NCBI GenBank assembly: GCA_964412905.1
Contig: CAYPQL010000045.1
Span: 1-9,578 of the forward strand
Length of the DNA: 9,578 nucleotides
Direction: 5' to 3'
DNA from: CAYPQL01 sp964412905
GTDB lineage: Bacteria > Patescibacteriota > Minisyncoccia > JAHIHE01 > JAGLIN01
A program made the translations under genes and the position numbers. Below the pieces are notes generated by a model that did no database searches, was not told where the DNA came from, and saw only the letters and a list, made by a program, of their open reading frames with translations. Shown here piece by piece: positions 1 through 5,165 of this stretch. The stretch's first letter is position 1; the number at the start of each line of letters is the position of its first letter.

Positions 1-55
1 TCCGCCTATGGCGGATCAGCCACAGGCTGACAGCCACTCAGGCACCTCTCCGAAT
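1..55. repeat. 55-bp double-hairpin repeat, copy 1
   Basis: Identical over 55 bp to positions 103-157. It opens with two adjacent perfect mini-hairpins, TCCGCC-TAT-GGCGGA (1-15) and TCAGCC-ACA-GGCTGA (16-30), followed by a non-palindromic tail. It is far more GC-rich than its surroundings. The first base is the window edge, so this copy may continue upstream. It resembles REP/MITE-type intergenic palindromes; no coding role is seen. Confidence 0.85.
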
Positions 56-102
56 GTTTATTCTGTTTTAAAATTAATACCGTTTAATTTAGATGCCCCT
101 TT

Positions 103-157
103 TCCGCCTATGGCGGATCAGCCACAGGCTGACAGCCACTCAGGCACCTCTCCGAAT
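103..157. repeat. 55-bp double-hairpin repeat, copy 2
   Basis: Second exact copy of the repeat at 1-55, in the same orientation, separated from it by 47 bp of AT-rich sequence. Identity stops sharply after the shared GAAT. Because it is flanked on both sides here, the left border can be placed at about 103, just after a short T run. Confidence 0.85.
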
Positions 158-460
158 TAACTTATAAATAACAACTTATAACTTATAACCATTTATAACA
201 ACGGATAATTTACTTAAATAAGATAACATTATAAATGTCATTTGGCAAGGCAAAACGAGTTTATAAAGTCGAGAGTTCATAAAGTTCATAAAGTCTTTAT
301 TTAAAGAGATTAGTATGTTTTATGCTAAATTGTTTATATGCTTATATGCTTGTATAAACTTTGATTTGGTTCGCGTAAAATGCTATTATATGGTTATGAG
401 TTTAAATAATTTAACGCTAATGAATTTCAATATTCGCTGATAATCACTCTTCGACAATCC
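158..460. other. AT-rich non-coding stretch with short iterations
   Basis: I see no gene on either strand. The stretch holds low-complexity iterations: ACTTATAA units at about 160-185, TTCATAAAG units at about 270-293, and a tandem TATATGCT pair at about 334-349 enclosed by GTTTATA/TATAAAC arms. Similar TTTATAAAGTT iterations recur right after the NlpC/P60 gene (8232-8262), so they appear to be a genome-wide intergenic motif. A possible promoter within it is listed separately. Confidence 0.5.
361..389 (+). promoter_or_regulatory. possible sigma70-type promoter upstream of the membrane protein gene
   Basis: TTGATT (361-366), a 17-bp spacer, then TATTAT (384-389), giving 4/6 and 5/6 matches to the -35 and -10 consensus. 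It would produce a leader of about 160 nt carrying the inverted repeat at 461-519. The background is very AT-rich, so a chance match is possible. A TATTAT at 548-553, directly before the ATG at 558, is an alternative -10. Confidence 0.3.
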
Positions 461-519
461 TTCGACAAGCTCAGGATGACATTGCTAAGGACGGCATGTG
501 TCATAGTGAGCTTGTCGAA
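461..519. repeat. inverted repeat with 21-bp arms (TTCGACAAGCTCA family)
   Basis: Left arm 461-481 and right arm 499-519 are reverse complements at 19 of 21 positions (13 consecutive at the outer end), with a 17-nt loop. An extra partial unit (TTCGACAA) sits just upstream at 450-457. The core TTCGACAAGCTCAGGATGACA-type sequence is, to my recollection, a common dispersed repeat in CPR and Bacteroidetes genomes; a diverged relative occurs inside the NlpC/P60 gene at 7763-7788. It would fold into a long hairpin in the leader of the downstream gene. Confidence 0.8.
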
Positions 520-557
520 CTATGGCTAATTTATCGCAATAACTATTTATTATAACA

Positions 558-2270
558 ATGAATCTAACAGGCATTAAAAATTCGCTTTTGAAAAATAAAG
601 ATGTTTTTTTTGTGTTTATTATTGTGTTTGTCCTTTTTTACATAGTCCAGTTTTCGTCGGAAAATTTGGCGGGGAATGACACTTATTTATACATAAAACT
701 CGCGGATATAATTAAAAGCGGAGGATTAATCAAAGAATTTCCGTGGCTTAGCGCGGCTGTGATAAATGAAAATTTTATGGGACTTCATTTTTTATATTAC
801 ATTTTACTTATACCTTTTACATTTTTGGGAAGCTTGATTGTGGCTGCTAAAATCGCGTCTATATTTTTTCTTTCTCTTATGATATCGGTTTTCTATGCAA
901 TCTTGAAAAATTTAAAATTGAAATTCGGATATATTTGGATCTTGCTATTATTGGCTAGTTCCGTATATTTTCTCACAAGAATGAATTTTGCAAGACCCCT
1001 CAGCTTTTCCGTGATTTTTACGCTTCTCATATTTTTTTCTTTGGTAAAAAAGAATAATCTTTTGCTTTTCGTAACTTCATTTTTATTCGTCTGGGCGCAT
1101 GGCTCTTTTCCTCTTTCCATATTATTGGCATTCATATTTTTCTTTGTTAATTATATTTCCAAAAAAGAATTATATTATAAAAGCATTCTTTTTTCTCTTG
1201 GAGGCGTAATTCTGGCCAATTTGATAAATCCTTTTTTTCCGAATAACCTGAACTATTTCAGCATTTATTATCTAAGCCCGACTCCCTATTTTCTCACTTC
1301 TCAAATCGCGGAATGGCAGCCGATTAAGCTCGGCGATTTATTTTTTTCCGATGCAACCGTATTAGTTGTTCCGTTTTTAATTATGTCCATAATTTATGTT
1401 TTCAGCTTGGTTATTGGTTTTATAAACAAGAAAAGCGAGTTGTGCGCTTTTTCGCCGCAGTCCCTGCCTACCGAACAGGCAGGCTCTGACGAGAGACTGC
1501 GGCTGGGCGGAATAGTTGAAGAATCCGCCAAGGAAAATAAAATAATTTCCAGTTTCTTATTTCTAATTTCCATAACATTTTTCATCGGAACGCTTTTGCA
1601 GGGCAGGTTTATTGATTATTGGGTTCCGTTTGCCATTATGTTCATCGCCTTCTATTTTGAATTTATTTATTTTGATTTTGCGAAGAGCGATAAAATAAAA
1701 AGGGCTATGGAAAAAATAAAATTCCCCAAAATTTTTTCCAAAGAAGATGCCAAAATGGTTTTGACTTGTTTCGTATTTATTATTCTTGCTATATCAATTT
1801 ATAATAAGGCTGGTTTTGTCTCGCAAAGATATTCTCATGACTCAAGCAAAAACATAAGAGAAACCGCTTTGTGGCTCAAAGAAAATACTCCGAAGAAATC
1901 CATAGTTTTCAATGTTAATTGGGGAGATTTTTCCAAATTGTTTTTCTATAATTCAGACAACTATTACATTCTCGGGCTTGATCCGAAATTTCTATATTTG
2001 AAATCCCCGGAAAAATATTGGCTATACACTAACATTGAAAAAGGGATTGTCTGCGACAAAGAAATTTGCGACGGAGGAAATAATGAAAATAATAATGAAA
2101 AAAGAAGCATAAGAGACATAATAAAAACCGACTTCCGCGCCGATTTCGTTTATGTTCCGACTGATTACGAAGATTTTGATTATACAAATTTAATCAATGT
2201 TATGAACAATGATTCAAGCTTTGAAAAAGTTTTTGAAAATGAAGGAGGAGAGGTTTGGGAGGTGAAATAG
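558..2270 (+). CDS. polytopic membrane protein, probable GT-C-type glycosyltransferase
   Basis: 570 aa with about 12 predicted membrane helices (roughly 14-32, 76-115, 124-140, 147-163, 167-200, 208-224, 266-290, 329-373, 398-415) and a soluble C-terminal region from about 420. An acidic site (GND, residues 39-41) in the first extracytoplasmic loop, conserved-looking ARPLSF and WAHGSFP stretches, and a C-terminal ETALWLKENTPKKS segment resemble GT-C fold glycosyltransferases (PMT/STT3-like), which use polyprenyl-linked sugars at the membrane; this assignment is by fold pattern only. Residues 299-317 in the loop between the helices at 266-290 and 329-348 are encoded by a palindromic repeat, so they are unlikely to be ancestral. 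No Shine-Dalgarno sequence precedes the ATG. The gene ends before a hairpin plus T-run and the IS982 remnant. It could instead be a non-enzymatic membrane protein. Confidence 0.6.
   Translation: MNLTGIKNSLLKNKDVFFVFIIVFVLFYIVQFSSENLAGNDTYLYIKLADIIKSGGLIKEFPWLSAAVINENFMGLHFLYYILLIPFTFLGSLIVAAKIASIFFLSLMISVFYAILKNLKLKFGYIWILLLLASSVYFLTRMNFARPLSFSVIFTLLIFFSLVKKNNLLLFVTSFLFVWAHGSFPLSILLAFIFFFVNYISKKELYYKSILFSLGGVILANLINPFFPNNLNYFSIYYLSPTPYFLTSQIAEWQPIKLGDLFFSDATVLVVPFLIMSIIYVFSLVIGFINKKSELCAFSPQSLPTEQAGSDERLRLGGIVEESAKENKIISSFLFLISITFFIGTLLQGRFIDYWVPFAIMFIAFYFEFIYFDFAKSDKIKRAMEKIKFPKIFSKEDAKMVLTCFVFIILAISIYNKAGFVSQRYSHDSSKNIRETALWLKENTPKKSIVFNVNWGDFSKLFFYNSDNYYILGLDPKFLYLKSPEKYWLYTNIEKGIVCDKEICDGGNNENNNEKRSIRDIIKTDFRADFVYVPTDYEDFDYTNLINVMNNDSSFEKVFENEGGEVWEVK
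1454..1503. repeat. palindromic element inserted in frame in the membrane protein gene
   Basis: A perfect 9-bp outer stem (GCCGCAGTC at 1454-1462, GACTGCGGC at 1495-1503) encloses a 7-bp hairpin (CCTGCCT 1463-1469 / AGGCAGG 1477-1483) and a 4-bp hairpin (CTCT 1484-1487 / AGAG 1492-1495), giving a three-way-junction shape. It is GC-rich in an AT-rich gene. It encodes residues 299-317 (SPQSLPTEQAG and onward) with no frame break, in a loop between two membrane helices. Its behaviour recalls Rickettsia palindromic elements. Confidence 0.75.
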
Positions 2271-2300
2271 CGCGCAAGAAATAAATTATACCGGAAAATA

Positions 2301-2330
2301 AAAAGAAAGTTTTGCAAACTCTCTTTTTTA
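2301..2330 (+). terminator. probable rho-independent terminator of the membrane protein gene
   Basis: Stem AGA-a-AGTTT (2304-2312), loop TGC, AAACT-c-TCT (2316-2324), one internal mismatch, followed by a T run to 2329. It is AT-rich and therefore weak, but sits 30 bp after the stop codon in the right orientation. Confidence 0.55.
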
Positions 2331-2379
2331 TAGAATTTATTTTTTTATTGTGGATAAGCCACCTCTGGACTTTCTATTT

Positions 2380-3135
2380 ACGCGAATCTCGTTTGGTAAA
2401 AAATAGCTTAAATGCGCTATATATAGAGACATAAACATCTAACTTAATTTTATGACTCTATTGCGAAACATTAATGATCTGAATTTAATTCTCATAATGG
2501 TTTATTGTTTTGTTGATGATTTTCTGAAAGGAATAGTCGGCAGCATCAAATACGATCTGGACAGGCCTGGCAAAAATTGTCCTCCGCTTAAAAAACATAA
2601 TCTCAGTTTGGCGGAATTGGCGAGCTTGGCGATTTTCAGATTTTTCACCGGACACAGGAATTGGAAAGACTTTTATCGGCATATCAAAACTTATCACGAG
2701 CGGGATTTTCCAAATTTGCCGAGCTATCAGAATTTTCTGGAAGCGATAAATAAATTGTCGCTTGGAACCGGAGACGAAAGAAAAGTTTTGGAGGAAATGT
2801 GGAATAATATTTTTGGAATGATTATCGCCGACGCGGGATATGTTTCTAAAAAGCTGGAAAAGAAAGCATTTGATTCGGGCAAGATTTTTCTTTCTGGAGT
2901 TCGCGCCAACATGAAAAAAATCATGACTGAAACCGAACATCAATTACTAAAACCGAGACAGCTGGTGGAAACCGTATATTCCGTTTTAAAATTAAGAATG
3001 GGATTGGAAACAACCTTGCCTCGTTCGCCGTTGGGATATTTTGCCCACTACATCTGGTGCATCACCGCTTATCAGCTGAAAAAATTCCTTGAACTGCTGT
3101 TTAACAAGCCAAAGTTAGCCTAACGAGATTCGCGT
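2380..3135 (+). mobile_element. defective IS982-family insertion sequence
   Basis: Bounded by a perfect 14-bp terminal inverted repeat, ACGCGAATCTCGTT (2380-2393) and its reverse complement at 3122-3135; the right end overlaps the transposase stop codon. The enclosed gene is an internally deleted IS982-type transposase. No target duplication is apparent: the bases outside the two ends differ. At 756 bp it is shorter than typical IS982 elements (about 1 kb), matching loss of roughly 200 bp of internal coding sequence. It abuts a truncated gene at 3136, so its insertion or a later deletion removed that gene's 5' part. Confidence 0.75.
2452..3123 (+). pseudogene. internally deleted IS982-family transposase
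   Basis: 223 aa against about 280-310 for the family. The N-terminus carries the family signature YCFVDDFLK (residues 18-26), then an ASLAIFRFFTGHRNW segment. The second half has the catalytic-region motif IIADAGY (D127) and the C-terminal PRQLVETVYSVLK block (E173) followed by GYFAHYIWCITAYQ. Between about residues 103 and 106 the sequence jumps from LPSYQNFLEAINKLS to GTGDERKVLEE, skipping about 60-70 residues that hold the first catalytic aspartate and the segment around the FGFKLH-like strand. The deletion is in frame, so an ORF persists, but without the first D of the DDE triad it should be catalytically dead. No Shine-Dalgarno sequence is seen. It might still bind the element ends. Confidence 0.75.
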
Positions 3136-3275
3136 TAGAAGGAATTAAAAAGTTTGAATTTAACAAAAAAGCTTATCATCTAGGAATATCTGTAGCTTCT
3201 TATGCCGTAGATGTTGAAAAATGCATATCTTTTTATGATCAAATCCTTTCCACTTTTAAATTCACGGGAAAATAA
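3136..3275 (+). pseudogene. 3' remnant of a membrane/lipoprotein-type gene, cut by the IS
   Basis: In frame from 3138 to a TAA at 3273-3275 this reads about 45 codons ending in SFYDQILSTFKFTGK. The end matches the C-terminus of the intact protein at 4163-5053 (ILSTFKFTEK), and at DNA level 3243-3285 agrees with 5021-5063 at 39 of 43 positions, including bases after the stop. No start codon or 5' part exists: the sequence begins directly at the right end of the IS982 element. It is best read as the tail of a paralogue truncated at the element. Upstream of the element (2271-2379) I cannot find the missing front half. Confidence 0.7.
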
Positions 3276-3367
3276 AACGAAAATAGTTCATCGCTGAATT
3301 ATCAAATTTTAAGCGCAAAATTACAGCTTGCAGCAATTTGGCAATGCAACAATTTAACAATATAATT

Positions 3368-3400
3368 ATACTGGATCTCTTAATAAAAAACGGAACTGCC
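3368..3400 (+). pseudogene. 5' remnant of a D-aminoacylase gene copy
   Basis: Positions 3368-3397 match the first ten codons of the intact D-aminoacylase gene (5166 onward) at 27 of 30 bases and encode LDLLIKNGT after an ATA where the intact copy has the ATG start. Homology stops after the tenth codon. It lies 92 bp after the lipoprotein-like remnant; the intact pair is separated by 112 bp. So the same gene order is represented twice, once intact and once as a collapsed relic. Confidence 0.7.
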
Positions 3401-3403
3401 GAA

Positions 3404-3432
3404 TTGACGAGTGGAAGGAAATACGATAAAAT
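3404..3432 (+). promoter_or_regulatory. possible promoter-like sequence in the remnant region
   Basis: TTGACG (3404-3409), 17-bp spacer, TAAAAT (3427-3432): 5/6 matches at each box with ideal spacing. No intact gene starts downstream; the nearest is the truncated DUF4143 reading frame at 3619. It may be a fossil or a chance match. Confidence 0.3.
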
Positions 3433-3504
3433 ACATATAGTTGTATAGAAATTATCAGATATTATTAATATACAATTATATATAGGACTTCCTCATTCTG
3501 TGTC

Positions 3505-3548
3505 ATTCCTGCCCCGTAATAAGATACGGGATAAACTCCGGCAGGAAT
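3505..3548. repeat. palindromic repeat unit in the left arm
   Basis: Outer stem ATTCCTGCC (3505-3513) / GGCAGGAAT (3540-3548), with an inner hairpin CCCGTA-ATAAGA-TACGGG (3513-3530, sharing one base with the outer stem). It is flanked by TGTCATTCC at its left end, matching GGAATGACA at the far right end of the neighbouring unit. I recall similar ATTCCTGCC/GGCAGGAATGAC units as a widespread dispersed-repeat type. Confidence 0.75.
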
Positions 3549-3618
3549 CCATTGCCGCGATAAAACTAACTATATTTCACAAAAGATTTAATTTCAGCTT
3601 AATTTATCCAGCCCATAA

Positions 3619-4056
3619 ATGGATTCCGGACAAATTTCGGAGTTTATGCTGATGAAGATCAGCACTGATGCTCGGAAATTTTCCGGAATGACAAAAAGTG
3701 AGGAAGTCCTAATATATAATGATTTTAGAGAGCCGGACTTGAGAAATGATCTTGGAGGATTGGCGGAAAATTTTGTTTTTACCGAACTTAATAAAAAGCT
3801 GGAGGCGGACGATGAGCTCTACTTTTGGAGGACGATAGGAAAGCAGGAAGTTGATTTTGTCCTGAAAAAAAGCGGAGAGCTGATTCCGATTGAAGTGAAA
3901 TATAAGGATTTCAAAAAACCGCAGATAACACTGGGAATGAAAAATTTCATAAAGGCCTACAAATCTAAAACAGCGATAGTCGCCACTAAAAACTATCAAG
4001 GTTTTGAAACAATAGATAAATGTAATATTTATTTTATTCCGGCGTATTTGATTTAA
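3619..4056 (+). pseudogene. 3' remnant of an AAA ATPase with DUF4143 (PD-(D/E)XK-like) domain
   Basis: 145 aa matching only the C-terminal domain of DUF4143 proteins, which normally run about 380-450 aa with an N-terminal P-loop ATPase; no Walker motif is present. Recognisable family features begin around residue 31 (LIYNDFREPDLRNDLGGLAENFVFTEL), then LYFWRTIGKQEVDFVLK (67-83) and LIPIEVKYK (88-96). E50, D79 and the E92-x-K94 pair form the nuclease-fold-like set. Residues 1-24 come from a palindromic repeat, so the ATG at 3619 is probably not an ancestral start, and no Shine-Dalgarno sequence precedes it. The family is found as stand-alone ATPases, some linked to toxin-antitoxin-like or defence settings; nothing here supports a specific role. 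It is most likely a decayed gene, though expression as a short protein cannot be excluded. Confidence 0.7.
3623..3689. repeat. palindromic repeat unit in the right arm, overlapping a reading-frame start
   Basis: ATTCCGGA-c-AAATTTC (3623-3638) pairs with GAAATTT-TCCGGAAT (3675-3689), a 15-bp stem with one bulged base. It encloses a perfect hairpin GCTGAT-GAAG-ATCAGC (3648-3663). It supplies most of the first 24 codons of the reading frame at 3619-4056, including the candidate ATG's immediate downstream sequence. Confidence 0.75.
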
Positions 4057-4160
4057 TAATTAAAATAAAACCTTATGCAAAAACAAACAAAACCCGAACC
4101 ATCGGGGTTGGCGATGGCGCAATTAATTTTAACTTTAATATTTAATTAATTAAAATAAAA
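4057..4160 (+). repeat. 14-bp direct repeats flanking a short remnant reading frame
   Basis: TAATTAAAATAAAA occurs at 4057-4070 and again at 4147-4160, enclosing 76 bp. Inside is a small hairpin (CCCGA-ACCA-TCGGG, about 4091-4104) and an ATG-initiated frame at 4075-4149 of 24 codons reading MQKQTKPEPSGLAMAQLILT. This resembles the start of DUF4190-type membrane proteins (PSGLAIASLVLG-like) but stops at once, so it may be a fragment of one. The direct repeat is AT-rich and could be coincidental, or a duplication left by an insertion. No Shine-Dalgarno sequence. Confidence 0.35.
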
Positions 4161-4162
4161 AT

Positions 4163-5053
4163 ATGATCAAAAAATATATCGCTAGTATAGTATTCCTATT
4201 TTCTTCTTTGTCTATCTTTCAGTTTTTCTTTATAAAAAAAATTCCCGAATATGCTATTGTTTTTGAAGAAACAGGAGAAGAGCTTCCTAGTGTAATTAGA
4301 AATAGTTTTGCAACAAGTGATTTTATTGTAAACAATTTTATAATTTTATTTTTATTTTTAATTTTTATTTTTTTCGCAACCGTGATTATCGCTATAGTAT
4401 TTAAAAATAATAATAAAACTCTTTATAAATTTTTCATTTTTAATATGTTTTTATCGATTTTGTTTTTAGGCGTAAGTATTTTTGTTTATTTAAGCACTGA
4501 GCTTTATGTGTCGAAAATTGTTCAAGAGTCCATTGTAGAGAGAAATTTAAGAGGAAATTTAAACATCAGGAATATTAAAAAAGACGAAATTATAAATTGG
4601 AAAATTTATAGGAATGAGAAATACGGATTTGAGGTTAAATATCCTTCAGGTTGGCAAGTTGCTGACCAGAGTTATGTCGCGGATGCTCTAAGCGTCATTT
4701 ATATAGTAGACATAAATTCTGTGTTAACGATAAATGAAATAAAGCCTCCTTCAGAAGGTGTACAAATTTTAGATTTTAGCGTGTCGGTTTTTAAAAATGA
4801 TAGTTCTTATCGAGAAAGCCTTCGTTATGATGAAAAATATTCTGATAGAAGCTATGGAAGCACAATAAAAGAAATTAAAATTGATAATATAAAAGCAATT
4901 AAAAAGACCAATCATTACGAGAAAGAGCCTGGGGTTGTATCTTGGATTGAGGTTAAAAATAAAGATTATGTCTACATAATTCAAGGAGCAAGCGTGAGAG
5001 GAGAAGATGTTTTTGGTCTTATTCTTTCCACTTTTAAATTCACGGAAAAATAA
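4163..5053 (+). CDS. membrane-anchored protein with PsbP-like C-terminal domain
   Basis: 296 aa. Three predicted membrane helices (about 5-24, 56-80, 88-110) precede a soluble domain from about 145. That domain begins WKIYRNEKYGFEVKYPSGWQV, a pattern typical of PsbP/MOG1-like domains in bacterial extracytoplasmic proteins, and ends FGLILSTFKFTEK, the usual terminal strand and helix of the same type. The N-terminal segment EYAIVFEETGEELPSVIRN lies between helices 1 and 2. There is no lipobox cysteine, so anchoring is by the helices. Its biochemical role is unknown. It lies 112 bp before the D-aminoacylase gene on the same strand; the same order occurs in the remnant at 3136-3400, which suggests the two genes are a conserved neighbour pair. 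The ATG has no Shine-Dalgarno sequence. A palindrome follows the stop. Confidence 0.7.
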   Translation: MIKKYIASIVFLFSSLSIFQFFFIKKIPEYAIVFEETGEELPSVIRNSFATSDFIVNNFIILFLFLIFIFFATVIIAIVFKNNNKTLYKFFIFNMFLSILFLGVSIFVYLSTELYVSKIVQESIVERNLRGNLNIRNIKKDEIINWKIYRNEKYGFEVKYPSGWQVADQSYVADALSVIYIVDINSVLTINEIKPPSEGVQILDFSVSVFKNDSSYRESLRYDEKYSDRSYGSTIKEIKIDNIKAIKKTNHYEKEPGVVSWIEVKNKDYVYIIQGASVRGEDVFGLILSTFKFTEK

Positions 5054-5073
5054 AGCGCAAATAATTTTCTTTT

Positions 5074-5103
5074 CGCCGGAGTCCCGAGGCGGAGACTCCG
5101 GCG
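5074..5103. repeat. intergenic palindrome between the PsbP-like and D-aminoacylase genes
   Basis: Perfect 10-bp stem CGCCGGAGTC (5074-5083) / GACTCCGGCG (5094-5103) with a 10-nt GC-rich loop. Flanking TTCTTTT (5067-5073) and AAAAGAA (5110-5116) can add an outer stem across a bulge. It is not followed by a T run on the plus strand, so it is not a classical terminator for the upstream gene; it looks like another dispersed GC-rich palindrome. The following stretch to 5161 is an AT-rich iteration of ATTCAATATTC-like units directly before the next start codon. Confidence 0.75.
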
Positions 5104-5165
5104 GAGCATAAAAGAAAAAAATTTAAATTCAATATTCAATATTCTAAATTCATAATTCAAATTAT

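Larger units (their letters stand above)
3475..3720. repeat. nested inverted-repeat element, about 245 bp
   Basis: Outer arms 3475-3509 and 3685-3720 are reverse complements at about 32 of 36 positions with one gap; each includes GGACTTCCTCA or its complement. Inside each arm is a separate palindromic unit (3505-3548 and 3623-3689), and the inner edges again mirror each other (GGAATCCAT 3544-3552 and ATGGATTCC 3619-3627). The whole therefore folds as a long imperfect hairpin carrying two smaller cruciforms. The right arm contains coding sequence of the DUF4143 remnant, so the left arm may be an inverted copy of a few of its codons. A further AT-rich inverted repeat (3435-3447 / 3469-3481) overlaps its left edge. 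Confidence 0.7.

Noticed and set aside
1..157. CRISPR array candidate from two exact repeats with a 47-bp spacer
   Set aside because: Repeats are 55 bp with two internal hairpins, only two copies are visible, and no cas gene is present; a REP/MITE-type repeat fits better.
2485..2943. 152-aa minus-strand reading frame inside the transposase
   Set aside because: Antisense to clear IS982 family motifs; no start signals and no recognisable domain.
3619..4056. DUF4143 reading frame as an intact short gene
   Set aside because: Homology covers only the C-terminal domain, the ATPase half is absent, and the first 24 codons come from a palindromic repeat.
5067..5116. Rho-independent terminator after the PsbP-like gene
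   Set aside because: The hairpin is strong but followed by A-rich, not T-rich, sequence on the plus strand; kept as a palindromic repeat.
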